Below, one piece after another: positions 1 through 9,763 of a DNA stretch of 64,000 nt; the stretch's first letter is position 1, and each line of letters opens with the position of its first letter. A program made the translations under genes and the position numbers. Source of the stretch: CAVXSP01 sp963724645 (GTDB lineage Bacteria > Acidobacteriota > Vicinamibacteria > Vicinamibacterales > SCN-69-37). A model generated the notes under the pieces. The model did no database searches and was not told the DNA's origin. It worked only from the letters and a program-made list of their open reading frames with translations. The stretch spans positions 310,001 to 374,000 of the forward strand of contig CAVRVJ010000006.1 in assembly GCA_963724645.1 (NCBI GenBank), given 5' to 3'.

Positions 1-441
1 GATGGCCATCGTGGTCGTTGCCGCCTCCCGGGATTTACCGCCACGCGGCTTGACGAACTCCGGGGGAACGAACAGTTGAGTAGGAGGGATCCGCGAAACC
101 AGGAAAGGCGTCGACGTCACGGGGACGGGAACATTATTGACGGGCACGGAATATGGCACGGCCGGAATCGAGATCGGCGCTGGGGCTGTCGACGTGGCCG
201 GTCCGGCGGACGCATAGACCTCAACGCGCGCGAGCGTGACTGGCGTCGTGCGGTCCGTGTTCTCATTGGGCACCGTGAACTGAATCTGCACCTCGTCGCC
301 AAGACGCCGGGCCGTCAGCGTCAGCACCGGACCCGGAACCGGCCGGATGGGCGCCAGCGGGTTGCCACGTTTTCCGCAACCGGCGTCCACGCCCATGGCG
401 AGCGACACCGCAACCAGCAGCGGCGGCCAGCGAGTGCTCAC
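1..441 (-). CDS. putative lipoprotein, C-terminus cut by window edge
   Basis: Exported protein of unknown function; 147 codons are visible and the reading frame runs off the left edge. The GTG start overlaps the hslU stop (GTGA-type overlap), so it is the third gene of the hslV-hslU operon. The N-terminus has a short hydrophobic stretch followed by Gly-Cys and then the CGKRGNPLAPIRP segment, a pattern of small lipoproteins with a fibronectin-III-like fold after the lipidated Cys. The lipobox is weak because Asp stands at -3. The rest is rich in Pro, Val and Thr. Translational coupling to hslU is inferred from the overlap. Confidence 0.6.
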   Translation of the reverse strand, partial: MSTRWPPLLVAVSLAMGVDAGCGKRGNPLAPIRPVPGPVLTLTARRLGDEVQIQFTVPNENTDRTTPVTLARVEVYASAGPATSTAPAPISIPAVPYSVPVNNVPVPVTSTPFLVSRIPPTQLFVPPEFVKPRGGKSREAATTTMAI

Positions 442-1835
442 AGGATGTAACGCGACAGGTCGTCGCTCTTGGCGATATCGGACAGCATGCGGTCGACGTA
501 GGCCGCGTCTATCCTAATCGACTGCCCGTCAAGCGCCGGGGCGTGGAATGACACTTCGTCGAGCAGCCGCTCCATCACCGTGTGCAGCCGCCGCGCGCCG
601 ATGTTCTCGGTGCGATCGTTGACGAACGTGGCCAGCTCAGCGACGCGTTCGATGGCCTCGGGGGTGAACTCGAGCCTCACGCCCTCGGTGGACATCAAAG
701 CGGTGTATTGCTTGATGAGCGCGCTCTTCGGCTCCGTCAGAATCCGGATGAACTCATCCCGGCCGAGCGGTTCGAGCTCGACGCGAATGGGAAACCGGCC
801 TTGCAGCTCCGGGATGAGATCCGACGGTTTGGACACGTGAAAGGCGCCCGCCGCGATGAAGAGGATGTGATCGGTGCGCACCATCCCGTACTTCGTGTTC
901 ACCGTCGTCCCTTCCACGATCGGCAGAATGTCCCGCTGGACGCCCTCGCGGCTGACATCCGGACCCTGGGCGCCCTCGCGCCCCGCGATCTTGTCGATTT
1001 CGTCGAGAAAGATGATGCCGGCTTCTTCCACTCGAGAGATGGCCGACTTGGCCACACCCTCCATGTCGATCAGCTTCTGGGCCTCTTCCGTGGTCAGGTA
1101 TTCCAGCGCCTCCGGGACGGGCAGCCGCCGGTGGCGCGTCTTCCCCTGAAAAAACCCCGGCAGCATCTCGCGTAGATTGACGCCAATCTCTTCCATCGAC
1201 GAGCCCGCTACGATTTCGAACGACGGCATGCCCCGGTCGCGCGTCTCGAGTTCGACCATCTTGGCGTCCAGCTTGCCGGCATGGAGCTGCTCGCGCAGTT
1301 TTTCGCGCGTGGCCGACACATGGTCGCGCGCCACCGCGGCCTCGGTCGACGCCTCGCCGAAGGAGGACGGCGTGGCCGGCGGAAGAAGCAGGTCCAGCAG
1401 GCGCTCTTCGGCGGCGCGGCGCGCCTTCTCGCGCACCTCCGTTTCGCGCTGCTCGCGCACCAGCTTGACCGCGATCTCCACGAGGTCGCGCACCATGGAT
1501 TCGACGTCACGGCCGACGTAACCCACCTCGGTGAATTTTGACGCCTCGATCTTGAGAAAGGGCGACTCGGCCAGCCGCGCCAGGCGCCGTGCGATCTCGG
1601 TCTTCCCGACGCCTGTCGGCCCGATCATGAGGATGTTTTTCGGCGCGACCTCCTCGGCCATCTCCGGCGGCAGCCGTTGACGCCGGTAGCGGTTGCGCAG
1701 CGCGATCGCGACCGCCCGCTTCGCCTTGGCCTGGCCCACGACGTACTTGTCGAGTTCGGTCACGATCTCCGCTGGCGTGAGCGCACCGGCGGCGGTGGTG
1801 GCGGCGGTGGTGTGTGCGGGCAGGGAGATCGTCAT
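438..1835 (-). CDS. hslU: ATP-dependent protease ATPase subunit HslU (ClpY)
   Basis: Hexameric AAA+ unfoldase that feeds proteins to the HslV peptidase in the cytoplasm. 465 residues, slightly longer than the E. coli protein because of an Ala/Thr-rich N-terminal extension of about 16 residues. Walker A is GPTGVGKTE near residue 72, Walker B is IIFLDEIDKIA near 270, the long intermediate domain lies between them, and the C-terminus ends in RYIL as usual for the tail that docks into HslV. It starts one base after the hslV stop and overlaps the next gene, so it is co-transcribed. No indel seen. Confidence 0.97.
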   Translation of the reverse strand: MTISLPAHTTAATTAAGALTPAEIVTELDKYVVGQAKAKRAVAIALRNRYRRQRLPPEMAEEVAPKNILMIGPTGVGKTEIARRLARLAESPFLKIEASKFTEVGYVGRDVESMVRDLVEIAVKLVREQRETEVREKARRAAEERLLDLLLPPATPSSFGEASTEAAVARDHVSATREKLREQLHAGKLDAKMVELETRDRGMPSFEIVAGSSMEEIGVNLREMLPGFFQGKTRHRRLPVPEALEYLTTEEAQKLIDMEGVAKSAISRVEEAGIIFLDEIDKIAGREGAQGPDVSREGVQRDILPIVEGTTVNTKYGMVRTDHILFIAAGAFHVSKPSDLIPELQGRFPIRVELEPLGRDEFIRILTEPKSALIKQYTALMSTEGVRLEFTPEAIERVAELATFVNDRTENIGARRLHTVMERLLDEVSFHAPALDGQSIRIDAAYVDRMLSDIAKSDDLSRYIL

Positions 1836-1836
1836 G

Positions 1837-2370
1837 TCAGATTTCTTCCAGCGTCAGCCGCGTATTGGTATAGACGCAGATGTCGGCTGCGATGGCCATG
1901 GCTCGCTCGACGATGGCCCGGGCGTCGAGCGTGCTGTGGGCGACGAGCGCCCGGGCGGACGCCATCGCAAAGGCGCCGCCCGATCCAATGCCCATGACGC
2001 CGTCGTCAGGCTCGATGAGATCGCCCGTGCCGGACAATAGATACATCCACTTCGCGTCGGCGACGAGCAGCATCGCTTCCAGCCGGCGGAGCACGCGGTC
2101 GGTGCGCCAGTCACGCGCCAGTTCTACCGCCGCCCGCTCGAGATTGCCGCGATGTTCTTCGAGCTTGTTCTCGAATCGGCCGAACAGGGCGAACCCGTCC
2201 GCCGCCGTGCCGGCAAAACCCGCAAGCACCCGATCGTGATACAGGCGCCGGACTTTTTTGGCTGTGTGCTTGACGATCGTCTGGCCGAGCGTCACTTGCC
2301 CATCGCTCGCCATGACGACCTTGCCCTGATGCCGAACGGCCAGCACCGTCGTCGCATGCGTCTGTGACAT
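1837..2370 (-). CDS. hslV: ATP-dependent protease peptidase subunit HslV (ClpQ)
   Basis: Proteasome-like N-terminal threonine peptidase that forms the proteolytic core with HslU. 177 residues, normal length. A six-residue propeptide precedes TTVLAVRH, so Thr7 should be the nucleophile after processing. The MASDGQVTLG and GIGSGG segments are family hallmarks. The start is supported by GAGGAAG directly upstream of ATG. In related genomes hslV commonly follows xerC; here xerC lies about 7.4 kb away, in the same orientation. Confidence 0.97.
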   Translation of the reverse strand: MSQTHATTVLAVRHQGKVVMASDGQVTLGQTIVKHTAKKVRRLYHDRVLAGFAGTAADGFALFGRFENKLEEHRGNLERAAVELARDWRTDRVLRRLEAMLLVADAKWMYLLSGTGDLIEPDDGVMGIGSGGAFAMASARALVAHSTLDARAIVERAMAIAADICVYTNTRLTLEEI

Positions 2371-2458
2371 CTTCCTCGCATCGTAGCAGAGCAGGGGACG
2401 CGGCTCGTTCGAGCGCCTGCACTCTCCGCGCTACCCGCCTGGCTCGGGGTCCCGCGTG

Positions 2459-2498
2459 CGGGTGTCCGCGCGAGTGGGCAGATTCGCGAGGACACCCG
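2459..2498. repeat. 40-nt hairpin between divergent hslV and PEGA gene
   Basis: Two 15-nt arms (2459-2473 and 2484-2498) are complementary with one mismatch around a 10-nt loop; the core is CGGGTGTCC paired with GGACACCCG. No U-tract follows, so it is not an ordinary terminator for either flank. It could be an mRNA leader structure, a protein-binding palindrome or a small repeat element; the sequence alone cannot decide. Confidence 0.6.
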
Positions 2499-2542
2499 TC
2501 GCGTCAAGTCCATGGAAATGAGTCATTTACTGGAGCGTTTCG

Positions 2543-2558
2543 TGGCAATAGAGTTGCA
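2543..2558 (+). promoter_or_regulatory. sigma-54 type -24/-12 promoter match
   Basis: TGGCAATAGAGTTGCA matches the sigma-54 consensus (TGGCAC, five bases, TTGCA) with exact GG to GC spacing. It stands just upstream of the PEGA-domain gene. A transcript would begin near 2569, leaving a very short leader before the ATG at 2574 or the second in-frame ATG at 2580, which weakens the call. Two sigma-54 activators are encoded in the window. Confidence 0.4.
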
Positions 2559-2573
2559 CAAGGAAAGGTGGAG

Positions 2574-3594
2574 ATGAGTATGTCCAAATCCTTGCGTTTC
2601 GTCGCCTGTGCTGGGGTGACCTTTGCCCTCAGCGTCCCGGCGCTTGCGTGGGGGCAGGCCGTTCCGCGCGGCGGCGGTGGATCCGGGTCCTCATCGTCCG
2701 GCTCCTCCGGTGGTGGGATCCAACTCGGGATCGTCCGGCGGCGGGTCGTCGTCCAGCGGCAGCTCCGATTATTCACCCCCTCCTCCTCCCCCGCCGCCTC
2801 CTCCGACACGCACCGCGCCTCCACAGCGAACCGCGCCCCCGGACGGCTCGAGATCAGGATCGGCGGTACCTCGGGGGTCAAGCTCCAACAGTTCGTCCAC
2901 GCAAAGTGGCCAGCGGACGGGGGCCCCGGGGCCCTCATCCGGCCAAGGGAATCCAGGCGTGAACGATCCACGTGCACGGATCCGCGGCGGCAGCCCGACG
3001 ACCGGGGTCGCTGTCCCGCGCGAGCCGTCCGGCGCGGGCACGTCGGCGGTAGGCTCGTGGGGTCTTCACTATCCGTGGTATGGATCGGGCCTCAACTGGG
3101 GTTACGGCTACTACCCGGCCTACAACCCATTCCTGTACGGCTACAGCCGGTGGACCTGGGGACGCTACGGAATATGGGCAGACCCGTACGATCCGTATGG
3201 GTACGGCTATGGCTATGGCTATGGCTACGGGCCAGCGTTTGGCTTCGGCTACGGGTTTGGCTACGGAGACCCGTACGATCTTTACGCGTCGGCGTACGGG
3301 TACGGTGGCGGCGGGTCGTCGGGAGGCGACTATTCGTCGTCGCGCGGGTCGGAAGCGCCGGAGCCCACGGGTTCCGTACGCCTGCGCGTGAAGCCTGCCA
3401 ATGGAAAGGTCTACGTGGACGGCGCCATGATTGGAGTCGTGGACAACTTCGACGGGTTGACCAGCCATCTGGCGGCCACTCCAGGCCGGCACGAAATCGA
3501 AGTTCGCGCGGACGGTTACGAGCCACTCAAGATTACGGTCGACGTCAAGGAAGGCAAAACCGTCACGGCGAGGGGATCGCTGAAGAGGAAGTAG
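2574..3594 (+). CDS. secreted PEGA-domain protein, Gly/Ser/Tyr-rich, one frameshift
   Basis: Exported protein of unknown role. The start ATG at 2574 follows AAGGTGGAG. The N-terminus is a clear signal peptide ending near AWGQA. A Gly/Ser tract follows, then a Pro run, a Tyr/Gly-rich segment with YGYGYGYG repeats (roughly residues 165-250) and a C-terminal PEGA-like domain (GSVRLRVKPANGKVYVDG) of about 70 residues. The signal peptide and the rest lie in different frames: one extra base in the G run at 2715-2717 restores continuity. PEGA domains occur on surface proteins; attachment or wall contact is inference only. Confidence 0.7.
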
Positions 3595-3602
3595 CGACAT
3601 CT

Positions 3603-3617
3603 CCGGCCTGAAGCCGG
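3603..3617. terminator. possible shared hairpin between convergent genes
   Basis: CCGGC-CTGAA-GCCGG forms a 5-bp stem just after the PEGA gene stop and before the stop of the minus-strand lipoprotein. There is no U-run, so intrinsic termination is doubtful. Confidence 0.25.
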
Positions 3618-3673
3618 GCCTGCGGCATGCGGCCTGGGTCCGGCTCGAGCTTCACGGCCAATCCCCGCTGCGT

Positions 3674-4159
3674 CTATTGCAGATGCGGAATGATGACGCG
3701 GTCGAGCTTGTATTGAGCGATGGGAACGATGCGACCCGCCTGGCTCGCGAAGAGCTTGGCGGTCACGTCCTGAAACAGGTGGTGATTGAAGAAGTCGGCG
3801 CGCGCGCCTTCGAGCGTGTACGCGACTTTCGCCCGCGCCAGTAGTGATTCGGTCGTTGCGCCGCCCGCCAGTCCCTGGCCGTGAATGCCTTGCAGGACCA
3901 CCGAGTCCCACTCGCCATCCTCGCCCTGCCGCCAGTACGCCGCCGTCACCTGAACAGGCCCGATCTTCTCGGTGTCTTTATTGTGCAACCTGAAGCTGAT
4001 GCTCGGCACGAGGCGGGTCTTGCCGTCCTTGACACCTTCGTCGTAGTACCCGGTCAGGACATCCGTCACCTCGAGGGCCTTGGACAAGTCCACGGACGTC
4101 CCGCAGCCTGATGAGACGACGAGCCAGAGAGCGAGACCCAGCAGGGGCAGGCGCATCAT
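3674..4159 (-). CDS. small lipoprotein of unknown function
   Basis: 161 residues. The N-terminus is a type II signal peptide with lipobox VSSGC, so the mature protein should be lipid-anchored at Cys19. The rest is a single compact domain containing a PSISFRLHNKDTEKIGPVQV segment that resembles a beta-sandwich with conserved His/Asn/Lys. It lies 18 bases after the stop of the next upstream minus-strand gene, in a run of four genes that begins with the ECF sigma factor. I do not recognise the family. Confidence 0.7.
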   Translation of the reverse strand: MMRLPLLGLALWLVVSSGCGTSVDLSKALEVTDVLTGYYDEGVKDGKTRLVPSISFRLHNKDTEKIGPVQVTAAYWRQGEDGEWDSVVLQGIHGQGLAGGATTESLLARAKVAYTLEGARADFFNHHLFQDVTAKLFASQAGRIVPIAQYKLDRVIIPHLQ

Positions 4160-4177
4160 GAGCCGGGCGATTGTAGC

Positions 4178-4951
4178 CTACCTCTGCTTCATTTCCACGA
4201 GCTTGCGCGCTTCCTCTTTGGTGATCTTGCCCTGGCGGTACGCCAGGAGGTCCGAGCCTTTGATCTGAAGGTACGTCGTATAGTCGGGCGACGTATTGAC
4301 GAGTCCTGGCGGAGCCGGGTCTCCGCTGACGGCGGCCACCGTGAGCCACTCGTGCTCCTTGATCGACAGCGGTCCGGGGCTGTCGAGCATCGCGTCCATG
4401 AGCGCATCGCACACGGCAACGGCGTACTCGTAGTCCGGATTCGAGTAGCCCTTCGACGGCTTCGTTCGGCCCGCGCACGTGCCCTCGTCAACGACCGGCG
4501 ACGCAGTCATCGGATCCGGAGGCACCAGCAAGCCCTGCGCCGAGGTGCCGCCTGGCTGGCTCACACCGCGCCCGGCGGCGGGCCGCAGGGGATCCGGTCG
4601 CTGCTGCTGACGAGCCGCGAGACCTTCCACCTGCATCAGCAGTTGATTGATCCCGATGCGGATCGACGGAACCGACACGTAGAAGAACAGGCCGCCACCC
4701 TCAGGCGGCGCGAAGCCCTTCACCTGCGGATCCTCCGACGTCAGTTGCACGCCGGCCGGAATGGCTTCCTTACGTTCCCGCGCGAAAGCATCTCCCCCCT
4801 GCCGTACGGCCGTCATCAGCACGACTTCAAACCTTTGCACCTGGTTGCGCAACTGCTGCTCGTCCGATGGAAGAGCCGGTCGCTGCGCCGCCGCGGGAGC
4901 CGCGACGCCCAGAACCAGCATCGAACCGGCAACGAGAACTTTTCGAGTCAC
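4178..4951 (-). CDS. exported protein of unknown function
   Basis: About 257 residues. GTG at 4951 is preferred because GGAGGTC precedes it by a normal distance and gives a typical signal peptide (MTRKVLVAGSMLVLGVAAPAAA). The mature part is soluble, with a Gln/Arg/Pro-rich linker near the middle and a C-terminal helical half ending KEEARKLVEMKQR. The gene overlaps or abuts the anti-sigma gene, so it probably belongs to the same regulon operon. No recognised domain; a periplasmic role is inferred from the signal peptide. Confidence 0.65.
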   Translation of the reverse strand: MTRKVLVAGSMLVLGVAAPAAAQRPALPSDEQQLRNQVQRFEVVLMTAVRQGGDAFARERKEAIPAGVQLTSEDPQVKGFAPPEGGGLFFYVSVPSIRIGINQLLMQVEGLAARQQQRPDPLRPAAGRGVSQPGGTSAQGLLVPPDPMTASPVVDEGTCAGRTKPSKGYSNPDYEYAVAVCDALMDAMLDSPGPLSIKEHEWLTVAAVSGDPAPPGLVNTSPDYTTYLQIKGSDLLAYRQGKITKEEARKLVEMKQR

Positions 4952-4965
4952 TTGACCTCCACCGA

Positions 4966-5667
4966 TCACTGCTTGCTGCCCTGCTGCTGCGACACCTGGG
5001 TGGCTTCCCAGTGCACGAGTGCCGGCAGTTCACCGCTGCGGAAATTGTTGAATCTGGATTGAGTGACGAACGTCCGCTGCGAGTCCTGCAGCATGTTGCG
5101 CATCACCCGCTGCTCGCTGGTGGCCAGCATGCGCTGCACTTCCTGAAGCAGGTCCTCGCGACTGACCCCGATGCTCACTGGTTGCACGTGAGCGGCCATT
5201 GGCTGCATCCGCTGGTCGATTTGTGTCTGCATGACCGTCAGGATCCGGCGCTCCATGGCGGCGAGATCCGCGTTGGTCGCCGTCGGTGTGACCTGCGGAG
5301 TCACGATCGGCGACTGCGCGGGTGTGACCGCGGCCGTCTGCTGCCCCGGTGCGAAGCGGCGTGAGACCAGGCCGCCGGAGAGACCCAGCAGGAACATCAG
5401 GCTCGCGGCGGCCGCGAGGGCCCAGGCGGGAATCTCGCGATACCACGGCTTCAGCCGCGCCGGCGCAAACGGTTTCCACACCGAACCGTGCTCGGGCACA
5501 TCCCACGCGAGCAGATTCAACCGGACCGCGCGCAAGCCGCTGACTTCCTCACGGCAGCTCTCGCATCCTTCCAGGTGGCGATCGATACGCTGCCGTTCGC
5601 CGGGCTCGCAAGCATCGTACAGATAATCGAGCAATCGTTCTCGTTCGTCGCACATGGCTGGCATCAC
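4966..5667 (-). CDS. zinc-finger transmembrane anti-sigma factor
   Basis: 233 residues. The N-terminal 60 residues carry the anti-sigma zinc-binding pattern H-x3-C-x2-C (HLEGCESC) preceded by a Cys, which binds and holds an ECF sigma factor. A single transmembrane helix follows near residues 80-100 (WALAAAASLMFLLGLSGG), then a Gln-rich periplasmic region. It lies directly downstream of the ECF sigma gene, which fits its role as that protein's inhibitor. The start may be a few codons later (MCDERERL). Confidence 0.85.
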   Translation of the reverse strand: MMPAMCDERERLLDYLYDACEPGERQRIDRHLEGCESCREEVSGLRAVRLNLLAWDVPEHGSVWKPFAPARLKPWYREIPAWALAAAASLMFLLGLSGGLVSRRFAPGQQTAAVTPAQSPIVTPQVTPTATNADLAAMERRILTVMQTQIDQRMQPMAAHVQPVSIGVSREDLLQEVQRMLATSEQRVMRNMLQDSQRTFVTQSRFNNFRSGELPALVHWEATQVSQQQGSKQ

Positions 5668-5760
5668 CCTTTTTGACCGAAAACTCGAGACGGCAAACCC
5701 AAGACTTGCGAACGCGACGGTCTCAGGCTTCCGTGCTGAGTTCTCAGTTTCCCCGTCTCC

Positions 5761-6369
5761 CTACGAACTCGACTCCCAGGTCGCTCTGCGCAAGCTGGCT
5801 TCCTCTGCCTGACGGCGCTCCAGACGCCGCCGAAGCACGGAGAGCCCCTGATACAGCCGGGTTTTTACCGTACTTAGTGGACAATCGAGCATGTCCGCAA
5901 TCTCCTGGAACGTCAGGCCGTGGTACTCCTTGAGCATGATGGCGGTTCGCTGCTCGTCCGGGAGCTCCGCCATGGCTCTCGACACGGCCTGCGACATCTC
6001 GCGCCGCGCCACGAGGTCTTCGACCGACTCGATCGGCGACGCTTGATCGTCGGCCAGGTCGATCGGATCGGCCCCTTCGGGGACCTGGACCAGGGGCGCT
6101 CTGCGCTCCTTGCGGATCCAGTCGCGGCAGAGATTGAGCGTGATTCGGTAAAGCCACGACGAAAACTTCGCTTCCCCTTTGAAGCCGCGTAAACCACGGA
6201 AGGCCCGCAGGAATGCTTCCTGTACGACGTCGCGTGCGTCTTCCTCCCGGCCCAACGTCCGGTACGCCAGGGCGTAAATCGGCCTCTCCCAGCGCGATAC
6301 GAGCTGGTTGAAGCTCTCCAGGTCGCCCGCTGTCGCGCGGGTGACCAGTTCCTCATCCGTCCGAGTCAT
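5761..6369 (-). CDS. ECF-type RNA polymerase sigma factor
   Basis: About 202 residues. Region 2 (NQLVSRWERPIYALAYRTLG, then DARDVVQEAFLRAF) and region 4 (LPDEQRTAIMLKEYHGLTFQ, EIADMLDCPLSTVKTRLYQG) are both complete, the minimal ECF layout. I chose MTRTDEEL as start because AAAGGG precedes it; an in-frame ATG lies six codons upstream. It is followed by its likely zinc-finger anti-sigma factor, so it should be released by an envelope signal. Targets may include the exported genes downstream. Confidence 0.92.
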   Translation of the reverse strand: MTRTDEELVTRATAGDLESFNQLVSRWERPIYALAYRTLGREEDARDVVQEAFLRAFRGLRGFKGEAKFSSWLYRITLNLCRDWIRKERRAPLVQVPEGADPIDLADDQASPIESVEDLVARREMSQAVSRAMAELPDEQRTAIMLKEYHGLTFQEIADMLDCPLSTVKTRLYQGLSVLRRRLERRQAEEASLRRATWESSS

Positions 6370-6897
6370 CGGCCCTTTGGCGTGCAACCCTCTGGGAGGG
6401 GGTGCATCGGAAGACGCGTCTGCAGCATTAGACGGCCCGCCGCACAGGGCAGTCTGTACGGCGAGTCAAACCCGGCATCTGGCCTCTTCCCGCAGTATAG
6501 GCCCCTTAGTGCTCCATTTCGGAATTACGGCCACGCACCGAGGCCGTCGAGGCGCCCGCCCCGCAAGGCGCGAGGAGGGAAAATGCCCAGTGCATTTGAC
6601 CGACGAGCAACGCCGCGGGGCGGGATGCATCGGCGGCCGAATGCAGCCGTAATTCCGAAATGGAGCACTTGGCCGGGCGGTGCCGGCCCAGCCCCCATTC
6701 CCCGCGGATCCACCTGTGTTTCGGACGGTGACGACCCAAACGGCTATCCGCCGGCTTTCGCCAAGGTTTCGGCGAGGCTCGCGCCATTCTTGGAAGGGGG
6801 TGGCGACCGCAGGTGTCCAGCCCGCTGGAACCAGCCCGACCGGCAAGAGATGTGCCCCGCGGTGTTACACTCCAAGTCCTCTGGTCATGCGGGTGAT
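6370..6897. other. non-coding divergent region holding a large palindrome
   Basis: About 530 bases separate the ECF sigma gene (minus) from the HTH-receiver gene (plus). The central part is filled by the 162-nt palindrome annotated separately; both promoters should lie in the flanks. I see no conserved coding signal; the open frames across it encode Arg/Pro-rich low-complexity products and are rejected. Confidence 0.6.
6508..6669. repeat. 162-nt imperfect palindromic element (MITE- or REP-like)
   Basis: The outer arms 6508-6531 and 6646-6669 are perfectly complementary over 24 bp. Inside, CCCGCCCCGC pairs with GCGGGGCGGG, and the exact centre near 6589 is another small palindrome, AAATGC-CCAGT-GCATTT. 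The whole piece can therefore fold as one long hairpin. Nested symmetry around one centre argues for a unit element rather than chance. Its segment from 6545 is repeated at 24253. No target duplication is obvious. Confidence 0.75.
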
Positions 6898-7497
6898 ATG
6901 ACCCAGGAACATTTCCTCACCACCGAGGAAGTACTCGACTATCTACAGGTCAACCTCCGCACGGTTTATCGACTGATCAAGGCTGGCAAGATTCCGGCGG
7001 TCCGGGTAGGCCGGCAGTGGCGCTTCCGAAAGCGCGACATCGACGGCTGGCTCAGCACCAGCCGGCCGGCCTCACGAAGGGGCGGCGGCGAACGCGGCGG
7101 GCTGTCCGAACGTCCGCGCATTCTGGTCGTCGACGACGAACAGGCGGTCCGCGACCTGCTGGCGAAGACGTTGACCATTGCCGATTACGACGTCGATACT
7201 GCGGTGGACGGAACTGCCGCGCTCGATCGGCTCCGCGCGGCGGAATACGATCTGCTCATTACCGATCTGAAGATGCCGGGAATGGACGGGCTATCCGTGA
7301 TTCGCGAGGCACGGCGCGTCCGGCCGGATGTCGCGGTCGTGATTGTCACCGGTTATTCCACGGAGGCCAGCGCAATCGAAGCGATCAACCTTGGCGTCGC
7401 CGGCTACCTGACGAAGCCTTTCCGCCTGCCGCGCATTCTGACGCTCGCGGCGCGCGCCCTGGGCGAGCCCATGCCGGCGGCGGAAGCCGGAGCATAA
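6898..7497 (+). CDS. excisionase-type HTH domain fused to a response-regulator receiver
   Basis: 199 residues. The N-terminus (LTTEEVLDYLQVNLRTVYRL through VGRQWRFRKRDIDGWL) is a MerR/excisionase-like winged helix as in BldC and Xis. After a Gly/Arg linker comes a complete CheY-like receiver: acidic pair VVDDE, phospho-acceptor Asp in LLITDLKMPG, Thr in VIVTGYS, Lys in YLTKPF. Order is reversed relative to most regulators, where the receiver is N-terminal. No histidine kinase is adjacent. The start gives an intact HTH; upstream in-frame codons lie in the palindrome region. Confidence 0.85.
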   Translation: MTQEHFLTTEEVLDYLQVNLRTVYRLIKAGKIPAVRVGRQWRFRKRDIDGWLSTSRPASRRGGGERGGLSERPRILVVDDEQAVRDLLAKTLTIADYDVDTAVDGTAALDRLRAAEYDLLITDLKMPGMDGLSVIREARRVRPDVAVVIVTGYSTEASAIEAINLGVAGYLTKPFRLPRILTLAARALGEPMPAAEAGA

Positions 7498-7503
7498 AAT
7501 AAG

Positions 7504-7533
7504 AGGGTGCGGGCTCGTCCTCACACCCTTTTC
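7504..7533 (+). terminator. possible intrinsic terminator after the HTH-receiver gene
   Basis: AGGGTG (7504-7509) pairs with CACCCT (7524-7529) and is followed by TTTTCC. The hairpin sits 6 bases after the stop and just before the ABC-F start codon, so it could also regulate translation of the next gene. Confidence 0.4.
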
Positions 7534-7534
7534 C

Positions 7535-9640
<2,106 letters not shown>

Positions 9641-9697
9641 CGGTGAAACCGCGACTTCCGGCGCGCGCCTCCGCGCACCCGTCACGGGAGATGAGTA

Positions 9698-9763
9698 ATG
9701 GGACGCATTCTCGTCGTTGACGACCACGATTCATCGCGCAAGGACCTGGTGCGCGCGCTCAGC
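9698..9763 (+). pseudogene. response regulator remnant, cut after about 22 codons
   Basis: GGGAGATGAGTA precedes ATG and the first residues, MGRILVVDDHDSSRKDLVRAL, are the start of a receiver domain with the acidic pair. The similarity stops near 9760, exactly where the 3' end of the opposite-strand xerC begins; downstream translation is only xerC antisense. The gene is therefore truncated by a rearrangement or an assembly join. Confidence 0.7.
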
